Positions 14,599-23,045 are shown, numbered from the stretch's first letter. The stretch: DNA of 36,929 bases from MFAQ01 sp964429015 (GCA_964429015.1 CAYSAM010000008.1:1-36929), one strand, 5' to 3'. A program made the numbers and translations. Notes: generated by a model not told the origin, from the letters alone.

Positions 14599-15456
14599 AT
14601 GCCAAGCCAACAGCCTTACATTCTAAAGTCTACTGGAGAGCAACAAAGGTTCGATCCTAACAAGCTAAATAAACAGTTGCTATACACGGGTTTATCTTCC
14701 GACCTTGCCAAAGAAACTATTGCCGACCTCGAAAAGGACTTCGCAAACATTCACTCTACTGGAGATATTTACAACCACGTTTCTACTTTTCTGCGCAAAG
14801 AGGGAGCTATAGAACACTACTACAACTACAGCCTACGTCGCGCCGTCAACCTTTTGGGACCTACAGGTCACCCATTTGAGCAACTTGTAAGCGAAGTTCT
14901 CAAAACGCAAGATTTTCATACCGAGGTAGGAGCCGTTGCTCTTGGTAAGTGTGTTACCCACGAAATAGATGTTGTAGCTACAAGAGATGATGAACAATAC
15001 TTTATTGAGTGCAAATTTCACAATTCCACCGGTACCAAAACTGATATCCAGGTTGCCCTTTACACTTATGCACGCTTTCTAGATGTTAAGTTTGCTATGG
15101 AACAAACTCACGGCACGGAAAAGAAATACTTTCCATGGCTTATAACCAATACCAAGGTTACCTCTGAGGTATTCGACTACGGGGACTGCAACAATCTAAA
15201 GGTTACTGCCTGGTACTACCCAGAAGGTGAAGGTCTTAGAGATATGATTATTCGTTCAGGTCTGCATCCAGTCACTCTTCTCTATCACTTGTCACAAAGA
15301 AAAATCGACGAACTTATTAACCGCAATATTGTTACTCTAAGTTCTCTCAAAAAAGCTATTAAAATGCATATTGTGGATGATGTTCTTTCTGCTCACGATA
15401 TTGAACACGTTCTAAAAGATATAAAATGTATAACCACCAATGAATGTACTGACTAG
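14599..15456 (+). CDS. ATP-cone domain fused to Mrr-type PD-(D/E)xK nuclease
   Basis: 285 residues. The N-terminal ATP-cone (about 6-92: LKSTGEQQRFDPNKLNKQL, closing with LLGPTGHPFE) is the nucleotide-binding module known from ribonucleotide reductases and NrdR. The PD-(D/E)xK domain that follows has an FE helix (E94), D124 in the HEIDV strand, and E137-x-K139 in FIECKFH, all active-site residues present. A helical tail (LLYHLSQRKIDELINRN) may bind DNA or oligomerise. The prediction is a nuclease whose activity or assembly responds to ATP or dATP. The combination is known from database families, but I know of no established function. Its 3' end overlaps the next gene by 17 bp. Confidence 0.85.
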   Translation: MPSQQPYILKSTGEQQRFDPNKLNKQLLYTGLSSDLAKETIADLEKDFANIHSTGDIYNHVSTFLRKEGAIEHYYNYSLRRAVNLLGPTGHPFEQLVSEVLKTQDFHTEVGAVALGKCVTHEIDVVATRDDEQYFIECKFHNSTGTKTDIQVALYTYARFLDVKFAMEQTHGTEKKYFPWLITNTKVTSEVFDYGDCNNLKVTAWYYPEGEGLRDMIIRSGLHPVTLLYHLSQRKIDELINRNIVTLSSLKKAIKMHIVDDVLSAHDIEHVLKDIKCITTNECTD

Positions 15457-15805
15457 ATTTATTATCCTTATCCTCGCTGGTTTTGGGGTATACAAAATGT
15501 TTCCTCAAGTTTCTACGCCAGTCGATTACTATGTCAAAAATCCAGAATTTCAAAAAGGAGTCTTAGTTCCAGCTGTCAAAACTGCCAACAAAATCCTTCC
15601 AAGTAAATTACAAATTGCAGAACCGTTGGTTTTAGGGGCAGAAACTACAAGCTATGCAGAGTCACCACTCAAGTCATTAAGTGATGAGGTTGGTAAAAAA
15701 GTTGCCAGTGCCGCCGCAGAACAGGTAGTCGTAATAAAAAACGCCGCTGCTAACCAAGTTTGTCAGGCGCTGCTAGAAAAGCTCAAATCCGAGTGCGGCC
15801 AGTAA
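15440..15805 (+). CDS. Small membrane-anchored protein of unknown function
   Basis: 121 residues. One N-terminal hydrophobic span (about 5-20) is followed by an Ala/Lys/Glu-rich soluble part with a C-terminal amphipathic helix (AAEQVVVIKNAAANQVCQALLEKLKSECGQ region, about 91-121). The start overlaps the nuclease gene's end by 17 bp, which implies co-transcription. The span plus extracytoplasmic helices suggest a wall- or membrane-facing protein. No motif was recognised, and its link to the nuclease is unproven. Confidence 0.65.
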   Translation: MNVLTRFIILILAGFGVYKMFPQVSTPVDYYVKNPEFQKGVLVPAVKTANKILPSKLQIAEPLVLGAETTSYAESPLKSLSDEVGKKVASAAAEQVVVIKNAAANQVCQALLEKLKSECGQ

Positions 15806-15848
15806 CCCGCACATACGATCCACCATCTACCAAACCACGATCTATGAT
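15806..15848. repeat. Short GATC/CATC-rich repeat tract between convergent genes
   Basis: After a small hairpin around the stop codon (GTGCGG pairing with CCGCAC) comes a tract of imperfect units such as CGATCCACC, CATCTACC, CGATCTATG and ATCTATAG. It resembles a decayed direct-repeat spacer. It has no T-run, so it is not a clear terminator. Confidence 0.35.
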
Positions 15849-16145
15849 CTATAGCAGAGTTACCCCAATCATATCCAACTTGGGTAAGTATCTTTTTATT
15901 TCGCCTCTAAATTTTTCCGCCAAGTTAGCTGAGTAGGTTGCGTTTTGGGTGTTCTCCATTCTTCCGCAAAGTTTATTTTCATAGTCACGTATTATCTCCA
16001 TAATCTTTCCACCATCTTTATTAAATTCATCTTGCCACTTTTTTGGATCAGCTTCGTATTTATCATGGAGTTCCTGAAATGAATCAAACTCTTTTTCATA
16101 TTTACTAACCATCTCGTTAAAAGTTTCTATATATTTTGTAGCCAT
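15849..16145 (-). CDS. Small helical protein of unknown function
   Basis: 98 residues, strongly charged and helix-forming (YIETFNEMVSKYEKEFDSFQ, then YEADPKKWQDEFNKDG), probably coiled-coil. No membrane span, Cys ligand pair or motif. The start was set at the ATG 16143-16145 rather than a TTG 6 nt upstream, because TAAAAT ends 7 nt before the ATG. It stands alone, convergent with the gene at 15440. Confidence 0.6.
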   Translation of the reverse strand: MATKYIETFNEMVSKYEKEFDSFQELHDKYEADPKKWQDEFNKDGGKIMEIIRDYENKLCGRMENTQNATYSANLAEKFRGEIKRYLPKLDMIGVTLL

Positions 16146-16152
16146 AAACAAA

Positions 16153-16158
16153 ATTTTA
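16153..16158 (-). promoter_or_regulatory. -10 box, predicted leaderless start
   Basis: TAAAAT on the minus strand, 7 nt before the ATG at 16145. Confidence 0.5.
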
Positions 16159-16207
16159 ACACCACATTTTGATTTTTTTTACTTTACTTTTTTGAGTTTT
16201 TGAGTTC

Positions 16208-16213
16208 TATAAT
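16208..16213 (+). promoter_or_regulatory. -10 box, predicted leaderless start of the kinase gene
   Basis: A perfect TATAAT ends 5 nt before the ATG at 16219. It is preceded by a TTTTTGAGTTTTTGAG tract. Confidence 0.6.
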
Positions 16214-16218
16214 ACCTC

Positions 16219-16824
16219 ATGTCCCCAATCTACTTAGGTTTGGTTGGTCCAATAGCATCAGGAAAAGGTGTTCTTGCTGATCATCTAAAAGGCCTGGGCT
16301 TTGATTACTACTCCTTATCCGATCAGGTTCGGCAAGAAGCAGTTCGCCGAAATCTGCCAATAAACAGAGAAACACTCCAAAATCTTGGTGATGAAATGCG
16401 AAAAGTGCATGGTCCGTGTATCTTAGCCGAAAGAGCTCTCCTTTCAGTTACCAACCCTAATAGGTGTCTTGTTTTTGATTCGCTGAGAAACCCAAGTGAA
16501 ATAAACCTTTTTCGTCACCTAATTGATATCAAAATAATTGGCGTAGACGCCCCAGTAGAAAATCGGTTGCATTGGTATTTAAAAAGATCAAAAGAGATAG
16601 GAGAAGATGATCCAGATATGTCTGCCTTTATAAAAGTATCTCTACGAGATCGGGGTATCGATCAAGAAAGTTATGGTCAGCAAGTAGACAAGTGTCTTGC
16701 TATAGCAGACATTGTCCTCAACAACGGAGGTACCAAAGACGACATTCTCAAAAGCCTAGATCTCTTTCTCCTTAACGAATTTCGCTTTGATACCGAAATC
16801 TATCGTCGTTTTGTTGAAAAATAA
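16219..16824 (+). CDS. P-loop kinase related to dephospho-CoA / nucleotide kinases
   Basis: 201 residues. The P-loop GPIASGKG is at 10-17, followed by a YYSLSDQVRQEAVRR helix and VHGPCILAERAL; LVFDSLRNPSEI corresponds to the Walker B strand with an Asp then Arg-Asn. The layout matches small kinases near dephospho-CoA kinase and the UPF0200/AAA_18 group, which phosphorylate nucleotides or cofactors. It lacks the CoaE signature needed to call CoaE. The end of the gene runs into a hairpin whose T-run serves the opposite strand. Transcription is predicted to be leaderless. The substrate is not readable. Confidence 0.75.
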   Translation: MSPIYLGLVGPIASGKGVLADHLKGLGFDYYSLSDQVRQEAVRRNLPINRETLQNLGDEMRKVHGPCILAERALLSVTNPNRCLVFDSLRNPSEINLFRHLIDIKIIGVDAPVENRLHWYLKRSKEIGEDDPDMSAFIKVSLRDRGIDQESYGQQVDKCLAIADIVLNNGGTKDDILKSLDLFLLNEFRFDTEIYRRFVEK

Positions 16825-16850
16825 AAAAAACGACCACTTTTAAGTGGTCG
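16823..16850 (-). terminator. Terminator overlapping the stop codon of the next minus-strand gene
   Basis: On the minus strand CGACCACTT, a 2-nt centre, AAGTGGTCG, then eight T. A perfect 9-bp inverted repeat. The TAA stop of the gene at 16840 is in the hairpin loop, so the last codons and the terminator share DNA. Confidence 0.9.
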
Positions 16851-17148
16851 TCACGTCGGTAAGCTTCCCAGAAAATTCAATTTCAATCTGAGAGTCATTA
16901 AATCCAAAGTGTTGTCGTGCCAACTTTCTGGCACTTGCCATCAGATCTGAAACTTTATTAAGGCCCAAATTGCCAAAGTCCCCGAGTGTAATAAAAATAT
17001 AGGGCTTCGTCAGATTTGTATTTGCGACTTTTGCCGATGTTTTGTATCCTGAAATCTTTTCCAATACTTTTTCTAGCTCAGGAAGAAACTGAGTTCTTAC
17101 TTCTGAGTTCAAAAAATACTTACCAATATACACAGTAGCATCTGCCAT
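16840..17148 (-). CDS. Small protein of unknown function, Shine-Dalgarno-led
   Basis: 102 residues with alternating strand and helix (FLPELEKVLEKISGYKTSAK, then YIFITLGDFG, then SDLMASARKLARQHFGF), a ferredoxin-like beta-alpha pattern by eye. No family recognised. AAGGAG lies about 8 nt upstream of the ATG, a strong ribosome-binding site, in contrast with the leaderless neighbours. It ends inside its own terminator. An upstream -10 could not be assigned with confidence. Confidence 0.65.
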   Translation of the reverse strand: MADATVYIGKYFLNSEVRTQFLPELEKVLEKISGYKTSAKVANTNLTKPYIFITLGDFGNLGLNKVSDLMASARKLARQHFGFNDSQIEIEFSGKLTDVTTT

Positions 17149-17188
17149 GTCACTCTCCTTTGATTTTTATGGGGCAATTTGAAGCCTA

Positions 17189-17929
17189 TTATACAACTTT
17201 TTCTTGCCTTCTCTTTTCAAATATAACCAAAGCAGTTGCCACACTTACGTTTAGAGATGCTACTTCATGGTTCATAGGAATATTTGCCATCAAATCACAC
17301 TCTTTTTCTAGCGGTTCAGTTATTCCCACCTCTTCTCCTCCCATAAGTAGTGCTACTGGTCCGCGCAAGTTAGTTTTGTAAATGCTTTCTCCTTTATTTA
17401 CTTCAATTCCCACTAGGGGAACAGCGTATTCATGAATAATTTTTATAGCCTGAAACAAACTCATCCCAATCAGGGGCACATAAGCTGCCGCTCCCATGGA
17501 AATTTTGGCAACTACGGTATTAATCTCGTGAACTCCATTTGGTGAGGCTACAACAGCATCCACTCCGGCTGCCCAAGCAGAACGCAGTATCGCTCCCATA
17601 TTTTGCTCATAATCAATCTTATTAAGTAACAAAATAAAAGCGTTTCGCTTGTTTTTCAAAATCTCCTCCAAGCTTGGGTTCTCTGGTTTCTCCATTAAAG
17701 CTACTACTCCCTGTGGATTCTTTGTTTCCGCAAAATTCAAAAGGTCTTCTGGTTTCACCATTTGAATTTTTGCCCCCTTTTTCTTGGCCAAAATCTCTAA
17801 TTCTTTTATCTTAGGATCTTTAAGTGTTGCCGAAGAAATCATTACCACTTCAATTTTTTGCTTCGAATTCAAAGCATCGTGCACCATATTTCTGCCTTCC
17901 AAAACTATTTTGTCTGTATATCTTGCCAT
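17189..17929 (-). CDS. TrmH/SpoU-family RNA 2'-O-methyltransferase
   Basis: 246 residues. The N-terminal part is an L30e-like substrate-binding domain. The SPOUT catalytic motifs follow: NMGAILRSA (motif 1), LLMGGEEVGI (motif 2) and IPMNHEVASLNVSVATAL (motif 3), which form the knotted SAM site. It closely resembles RlmB-type enzymes that methylate 23S rRNA G2251 at the 2'-O, but the exact target cannot be fixed from sequence. It is divergent from the response-regulator gene, with 60 bp between them. Its ATG lies 5 nt after TAAAAT. Confidence 0.92.
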   Translation of the reverse strand: MARYTDKIVLEGRNMVHDALNSKQKIEVVMISSATLKDPKIKELEILAKKKGAKIQMVKPEDLLNFAETKNPQGVVALMEKPENPSLEEILKNKRNAFILLLNKIDYEQNMGAILRSAWAAGVDAVVASPNGVHEINTVVAKISMGAAAYVPLIGMSLFQAIKIIHEYAVPLVGIEVNKGESIYKTNLRGPVALLMGGEEVGITEPLEKECDLMANIPMNHEVASLNVSVATALVIFEKRRQEKVV

Positions 17930-17934
17930 GAGCT

Positions 17935-17940
17935 ATTTTA
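17935..17940 (-). promoter_or_regulatory. -10 box, predicted leaderless start
   Basis: TAAAAT on the minus strand, 5 nt before the methyltransferase ATG at 17929. Confidence 0.55.
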
Positions 17941-17977
17941 ACCTATTGCTCGTTCAGCTTATTTTCAGCAAAATAAC

Positions 17978-17983
17978 TATAAT
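17978..17983 (+). promoter_or_regulatory. -10 box, predicted leaderless start of the response-regulator operon
   Basis: A perfect TATAAT ends 6 nt before the ATG at 17990. Confidence 0.6.
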
Positions 17984-17989
17984 AAAGCC

Positions 17990-18670
17990 ATGAAGATCTT
18001 GGTCGTCGAAGACGAAAAAAGAATCGCAGATAATCTCAAAAAAGGCCTAGAGCTAGAAGGTTTTATTGCCGACATCGTAAATAACGGTCAAGATGGCTAC
18101 GATTACGCTGTTTCCGAAAACTACAATCTGATTATCTTAGATCGAATGTTACCCAAACTAGATGGTCTAGAACTCTGCAAAAATCTCCGTCGCGACGGCG
18201 TCGTCACCCCAATTCTTATGCTTACCGCCAAAGGAGAAGTTCAAGATCGTGTTGCAGGGCTAAACGCCGGAGCCGACGACTACCTCCCCAAGCCTTTTGC
18301 CTTCGAGGAGTTTGTCTCGCGCGTCAAAGCTTTACTTCGTCGCTCACCTCAGCTGAAAGTCACCAATCTCGAGGCGGCAGATCTAACGCTAAATAGCGAT
18401 CGCTACACTGTCACCAGGGGAAATAAAGAAATAAACCTCACTCATCACGAGTACAATCTGCTTAGATTCCTCATGAATCATCCAAATATTATTCACAATA
18501 AAGAAAAAATCATTGATAATGTTTGGCACTTCGACTCCAACATTCTTCCCAATACTGTTGAAGCCACCATCAAAAATCTTCGCAAAAAAATCGAAAAAAC
18601 TTTTCCCAATTTACCTCCTATTATTTATACTTTTCGCGGACTTGGTTACCAACTAAAAACCCATGTTTAA
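17990..18670 (+). CDS. OmpR/PhoB-family response regulator
   Basis: 226 residues. The receiver domain (about 1-115) has the acidic pair E7-D8, phospho-acceptor D51 (IILDRMLP) and the conserved Lys in the LPKPF loop. A winged-helix DNA-binding domain (about 125-226) ends in the family's typical TFRGLGYQL sequence. The histidine-kinase start overlaps its end by 8 bp, so the two are a cognate pair. The downstream MacA/MacB genes are the obvious target operon, as in antimicrobial-peptide-responsive systems; this is inference from order. Confidence 0.95.
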   Translation: MKILVVEDEKRIADNLKKGLELEGFIADIVNNGQDGYDYAVSENYNLIILDRMLPKLDGLELCKNLRRDGVVTPILMLTAKGEVQDRVAGLNAGADDYLPKPFAFEEFVSRVKALLRRSPQLKVTNLEAADLTLNSDRYTVTRGNKEINLTHHEYNLLRFLMNHPNIIHNKEKIIDNVWHFDSNILPNTVEATIKNLRKKIEKTFPNLPPIIYTFRGLGYQLKTHV

Positions 18671-19691
18671 AGCTGCTCGTCTCAAGCTCACTGCTTGGTA
18701 CTTACTCATTTTAGCTATTATTAGTTTTGCTTTTAGCCTTACTATTTATCGCTATTTAAGTTTAGAAATAGATCGCTTTGCCAAAGTTCAAAAATCACGA
18801 CTAGAACGTCGTTTTGAGGCGCGAATTCCCGAAGAGATCAGAATCAAGTTGCCACCACCACCAGATTTTTCTGATCCCGATATTGTCAGAGAATCCAAGC
18901 AAAGGGTGGGAACTATTCTTTTGGCTGTTAATACCCTTATTCTTTTTGTATCTGGTTTTCTTTCCTACCTACTCTCTGGTCTTACCCTAAAGCCCATCAA
19001 ACAAATGGTCGACGATCAAGATCGTTTTGTCAGTGATGCGAGCCATGAGTTACGCACTCCTCTTACCTCTCTCAAAACCAGTATCGAAGTAGCGTTAATG
19101 AATCCAAATCTTTCACTTGCCGAAGCCAAAAAATACCTAAAAGAAAATCTCACCGACGTCAACAATCTAAGCATATTAGCAACTTCTTTACTAGAACTTT
19201 CTCGTTTTCAAAAAGGTTCTTCAGTACTAAGTTTAAGTAGTCAGAACCTCAAACCTCTAGTTGAGGCAGCAATTTTTTCGCTCAAGTCAAAAATCAAAAG
19301 TAAAAAAATAAAAATTGTCTACAAACTAGGCCAAACCAAAATCAGTTGCGACAGCAAAAAAATAACCGAGCTCCTTACTATCCTTATCGACAATGCTGTC
19401 AAGTATTCTGCCGACGGTTCCAGGGTAAATATAAATTCTAGTAAAAGTAAAAGGTTTCTCACTATAAAAATCCAAGATCAAGGCATTGGAATAGATGAGG
19501 TAGATATCCCAAAAATCTTTGACCGTTTTTATCGTTCAGACAAAGCGCGCACTAAAGTTAGCTCAGATGGCTTTGGTCTTGGTCTTTCTATTGCCAAAAA
19601 AATAGTAGATGCTCACAGAGGTCAAATCAAAGTTCAGTCTGTTTCCGGTCAAGGGAGTACCTTTATTGTTAAGTTGCCAATTAAGTCATAA
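18663..19691 (+). CDS. Sensor histidine kinase
   Basis: 342 residues. TM1 (about 9-29), a short extracytoplasmic loop of about 55 residues with a PPPP segment, then TM2 (about 84-105). A very short, HAMP-like linker (LKPIKQMVDDQDRF) follows. HisKA has the phospho-acceptor His128 (SDASHELRTPLTSL). The HATPase_c domain shows the N box LIDNAVKYS, the G1 box DQGIGID and the G2 box GFGLGLSIA. It autophosphorylates and passes phosphate to the response regulator. The small loop leaves little room for a ligand-binding domain, so it probably senses through the membrane or a partner such as the ABC complex downstream. Confidence 0.95.
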   Translation: MFKAARLKLTAWYLLILAIISFAFSLTIYRYLSLEIDRFAKVQKSRLERRFEARIPEEIRIKLPPPPDFSDPDIVRESKQRVGTILLAVNTLILFVSGFLSYLLSGLTLKPIKQMVDDQDRFVSDASHELRTPLTSLKTSIEVALMNPNLSLAEAKKYLKENLTDVNNLSILATSLLELSRFQKGSSVLSLSSQNLKPLVEAAIFSLKSKIKSKKIKIVYKLGQTKISCDSKKITELLTILIDNAVKYSADGSRVNINSSKSKRFLTIKIQDQGIGIDEVDIPKIFDRFYRSDKARTKVSSDGFGLGLSIAKKIVDAHRGQIKVQSVSGQGSTFIVKLPIKS

Positions 19692-19731
19692 TTCAGTTTG
19701 TTTTCAGATTGGGGAGCTAAAATTACCCAAA

Positions 19732-21057
19732 ATGACCATCTCAAACCAAAAATACTACAAGTTTGCCCTCCCAATTTCTGCGGTTCTTTTATCCATTCTT
19801 GGTTACCGCTTATATGCCAAACAAAGTTCCACGACTCCTACCTACCAAACCGCCACGGTTGAAAAGACCCTCTTTTTAAACTCTATTTCAGCTTCTGGAA
19901 CTATTACTTCGGGGGACACTACATATATAACTACGGGTGCCACAGGCACAGTAACCAAAGTTTTTGTCAAAAATGGTGACACGGTTAAAAAAGATCAAAA
20001 AATGGCCGAAATAAGTTTGGACGACGATGGTAAGTTGACCCAAATCACAGCTTGGAACAACTACCAAACTACTCTCGTAAGTGCCAAAACTGCCCTAACT
20101 TCCAAACAGACAGCCGAAATAACCATGCTTCAAAAAAAGCAAGCAGTTGCTGACGCCGAAACAGCCAGTAGAGACTCCGTTTCTGGTGGTTGGAATCCTG
20201 ATACCAATAAGCCATACACTCAAAACGAGTTAGATATTGTCGCCAAGGAATATCCACAAGCCAAAGCTGCCTACGAATCTTCCCTTAAATCTTTCCAAAT
20301 TGCCGACTCCAATATTTCTCTAGCCAACGCCAAAGTTTCTGCCGCTTATAGAAATTATCAAAAGGTAAGCAGTACCATTTATGCACCAGCTGATGGTATC
20401 TTAAACAACTTCACACTTGCTCCAGGTGTTATTTTGGGTAACACTAGTTCTGCAAGTAGTATTACTGTTAGTTCTGGTACCGATACTACCACCAATTCTT
20501 CCTCAGTTACTTCTCAAAAAATCGGCGCAATCAAAAACCCGCAAGGTCAGTACCAAGCCACCGTCAACTTAACCGAAGTCGATGTTACCAAAGTTTTCTC
20601 TGGCCAAAAAGCCACACTAACTTTAGACGCCTTCGCCGACAAAACTCTTACTGGCACAGTTCTTGCGGTCAACACCAGCGGTAGTGTCAGTTCTGGTGTA
20701 ACTTCTTACTCTGCAACTGTCTTAGTCGACAAAACCGATCTAAATATCTACACCAACATGGCCGTCAGTGCCAATATTGTTATTGCTTCAGTCGATAACG
20801 CTTTACTTGTTCCCAGTTCTGCTATCAAAACTTCCGGTATTACTTCTACGGTTGAAGTTCTCACAGATAACAAAATATCTACTCTTACCGTTACCACGGG
20901 TGACTCAAACGATACCCAAACAATAATTACTTCCGGTCTAAGTGAGGGAGATAAAGTCATTACTGGCACCACAACTTCTAGTACTACCAAGTCCTCAAGC
21001 TCCACAACAACATCACCTTTTAGTAGCACTCGTGGTTTTGGTGGTCCAGGCTTTTAA
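19732..21057 (+). CDS. MacA-like periplasmic adaptor / membrane fusion protein
   Basis: 441 residues. A single N-terminal anchor (about 8-25) is followed by a lipoyl/barrel-sandwich segment (GTVTKVFVKNGDTVKKDQ), a long alpha-hairpin (about 100-210), the second half of the lipoyl domain (SSTIYAPADGILNNF) and a beta-barrel region with an LTEVDVTKVFSGQKATLTL segment. The C-terminal tail is Ser/Thr-rich and ends in GFGGPGF. It links the MacB permease to the outside. CPR cells are thought to lack a typical outer membrane, so it probably acts as a trans-envelope adaptor as in Gram-positive ABC systems. I chose the ATG at 19732; the frame upstream lies inside the kinase gene. Confidence 0.9.
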   Translation: MTISNQKYYKFALPISAVLLSILGYRLYAKQSSTTPTYQTATVEKTLFLNSISASGTITSGDTTYITTGATGTVTKVFVKNGDTVKKDQKMAEISLDDDGKLTQITAWNNYQTTLVSAKTALTSKQTAEITMLQKKQAVADAETASRDSVSGGWNPDTNKPYTQNELDIVAKEYPQAKAAYESSLKSFQIADSNISLANAKVSAAYRNYQKVSSTIYAPADGILNNFTLAPGVILGNTSSASSITVSSGTDTTTNSSSVTSQKIGAIKNPQGQYQATVNLTEVDVTKVFSGQKATLTLDAFADKTLTGTVLAVNTSGSVSSGVTSYSATVLVDKTDLNIYTNMAVSANIVIASVDNALLVPSSAIKTSGITSTVEVLTDNKISTLTVTTGDSNDTQTIITSGLSEGDKVITGTTTSSTTKSSSSTTTSPFSSTRGFGGPGF

Positions 21058-21062
21058 ATCAT

Positions 21063-21755
21063 ATGAGCAAAAAAGTAATCGAGGTAAATGGACTCTCAAA
21101 AATCTATCGTACTGGAGAAATAAATACTGTTGCCCTAGATAATATATCTTTTAGTATCAGCGAAGGCGAGTTTGTTGCTATCATGGGTCCATCAGGTTCT
21201 GGAAAGTCTACTCTTATGCACATTCTTGGTGCCTTAGATCTTCCTACTCATGGTGAGTATGTCCTAGACGGCCAAAATGTTGAAAACTTAAGCGAAGATG
21301 AGTTATCAGAAATTAGAAATCAAAAAATTGGTTTTATTTTTCAAGCCTTCAATCTTCTCCCTCGTACTACAACTCTCAAAAACGTTGCTCTACCCATGTT
21401 ATATGCCGGCTTAAAAAAAGAAGAAGCCGAGGAAAAAGCCAAAGAACTTCTCGAACTTGTTGGTCTTGGTGATCGCCTTTATCACACCAGTAATCAAATC
21501 TCTGGTGGCCAGCAGCAACGAGTAGCCATAGCTCGTGCCCTTTCCATGAATCCAGCCATATTACTAGCCGACGAACCGACAGGTAACATTGCCTCTGCCC
21601 AAGCCGAAGAGATTATGTCTATCTTTAAAAAATTAAACCATGACGGCCACACTATAGTTATGATTACTCACGAGCCAGATATCGCAGAGTTCGCCAAAAG
21701 AATAATCACCATAAAAGACGGCAAAATAATAAGTGACAAACTCAACAAAAAATAA
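21063..21755 (+). CDS. MacB/LolD-type ABC transporter ATP-binding protein
   Basis: 230 residues. Walker A is at 42-49 (GPSGSGKS), the Q-loop is FIFQAFNLLP, the signature is ISGGQQQRVAIARAL, Walker B is ILLADEPTG and the H-loop is ITHEPD. The LADEPTGN sequence is typical of the MacB/LolD/FtsE branch. It powers the permease next door: the stop and the permease ATG are adjacent (21755/21756). The two genes and the adaptor form an operon with the two-component system. Confidence 0.95.
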   Translation: MSKKVIEVNGLSKIYRTGEINTVALDNISFSISEGEFVAIMGPSGSGKSTLMHILGALDLPTHGEYVLDGQNVENLSEDELSEIRNQKIGFIFQAFNLLPRTTTLKNVALPMLYAGLKKEEAEEKAKELLELVGLGDRLYHTSNQISGGQQQRVAIARALSMNPAILLADEPTGNIASAQAEEIMSIFKKLNHDGHTIVMITHEPDIAEFAKRIITIKDGKIISDKLNKK

Positions 21756-22979
21756 ATGGATATCAAAGAACAAATCCTCGATAGTCTAAGCACACTCAAA
21801 TTAAATAAAATGAGAACAGGTCTTGCTGTCTTGGGTATTGTTATTGGTATTGCTTCGGTTATTGCTCTTGTTTCCTTGGGGCAGGGGAGTCAGCAATCTA
21901 TTCAGTCCCGTATTCAGTCCCTAGGTTCCAACTTAATTACTGTCAACTCTAGTTCTGCTCGCCAAGGTTTAGTCCGTGGTGGCGCTGGCACTAGAGCTAC
22001 TCTTACTGAAGATGATGCGGCCTTAATCTCTTCATCACCAAAAATTACAACTGTAAAAAATGTTTCACCAGAATACTCCGGTCGTTCCCAAGTTGTTACC
22101 GGCAACAATAACACCAACACAACCATTATCGGTGCCATCCCAATTTATGCCACGGTTCATAACGTCACCATAGCAAGTGGCGCATTTATAAGTGAAAGAG
22201 ATCAAAAAAATATGACCAAAGTTGCTGTTCTTGGTCCCACTACGGTTACTGATCTTTTTGGTGAAAATGCTGATCCAATTGGTCAAAAAATTCGTATCGG
22301 CAGCCAGTCTTTTATAGTTATAGGGGTTACAACTAGTAAAGGTAGCTCTGGTCCAAACAATCAAGATGACAGTATCTATGTCCCCTTATCTACCGCCCTC
22401 AAACAACTTTTTGGTAGTAAGTACTTATCCAGTATCGCCTTAGAGGCCAAAGATGAAAACTCCATGAACCAAGCAATTGATGAGGTTGGCTACTTATTGA
22501 TGGAAAGCCACAAAATCACCGATACCACCAAAATCGATTTTTCTATTATGTCCCAAAGTGAAATTTTGGCTACTGCTACTCAAATCACCGGCACTTTTAC
22601 CACACTCCTTTCGGGTGTTGCTGCTATCTCACTGTTGGTTGGTGGCATCGGCATTATGAACATTATGCTTGTCACGGTTACCGAAAGAACCAGAGAAATA
22701 GGTTTGCGTAAAGCACTGGGAGCCAAGAAAAAGACCATTATTATTCAATTTCTCATTGAGTCCGTTATTCTTACTTTTGCAGGTGGATTGCTAGGTATCG
22801 TTTTGGGAATTCTTTTGGCCTTTCTCTATTCTTACTTTACTTCTTCTATTTTTGTCGTTTCTTCTAGCTCCGTTCTACTGGCATTTTTAGTTTCTAGTGT
22901 CATAGGTATTGTCTTTGGTTGGTACCCGGCCAAGCGCGCTTCTAGTTTGCAGCCCATCGAAGCCCTCCGCTATGAATAA
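21756..22979 (+). CDS. MacB-like FtsX-family permease
   Basis: 407 residues. An N-terminal span (RTGLAVLGIVIGIASVIALV), a large extracytoplasmic MacB_PCD domain (about 50-280), then three C-terminal spans with the signature TVTERTREIGLRKALGAKKK that couples to the ATPase. It moves substrates outward by mechanotransmission rather than by crossing the bilayer. It could export peptides, toxins or lipoproteins. It is followed by a short AT-rich hairpin. Confidence 0.95.
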   Translation: MDIKEQILDSLSTLKLNKMRTGLAVLGIVIGIASVIALVSLGQGSQQSIQSRIQSLGSNLITVNSSSARQGLVRGGAGTRATLTEDDAALISSSPKITTVKNVSPEYSGRSQVVTGNNNTNTTIIGAIPIYATVHNVTIASGAFISERDQKNMTKVAVLGPTTVTDLFGENADPIGQKIRIGSQSFIVIGVTTSKGSSGPNNQDDSIYVPLSTALKQLFGSKYLSSIALEAKDENSMNQAIDEVGYLLMESHKITDTTKIDFSIMSQSEILATATQITGTFTTLLSGVAAISLLVGGIGIMNIMLVTVTERTREIGLRKALGAKKKTIIIQFLIESVILTFAGGLLGIVLGILLAFLYSYFTSSIFVVSSSSVLLAFLVSSVIGIVFGWYPAKRASSLQPIEALRYE

Positions 22980-22981
22980 GG

Positions 22982-23002
22982 AACTCATAATTTTGAGTTT
23001 TT
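22982..23002 (+). terminator. Weak AT-rich terminator-like hairpin
   Basis: AACTCA, a 6-nt loop, TGAGTT, then TTT, starting 3 bp after the permease stop. Only a 6-bp stem, so termination is probably partial. It is followed by a repetitive GAGTTTTTGGGTTTTAGAG tract. Confidence 0.4.
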
Positions 23003-23045
23003 GGGTTTTAGAGTTTTGAGTTTTATAAATTATTAAATAATATCT

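Noticed and set aside
22988..23045. GAGTTTTTG-type repeat tract, similar to that at 16190-16206
   Set aside because: It is short and low-complexity. Two occurrences in an AT-rich genome are not enough to call a repeat family or an UP element.
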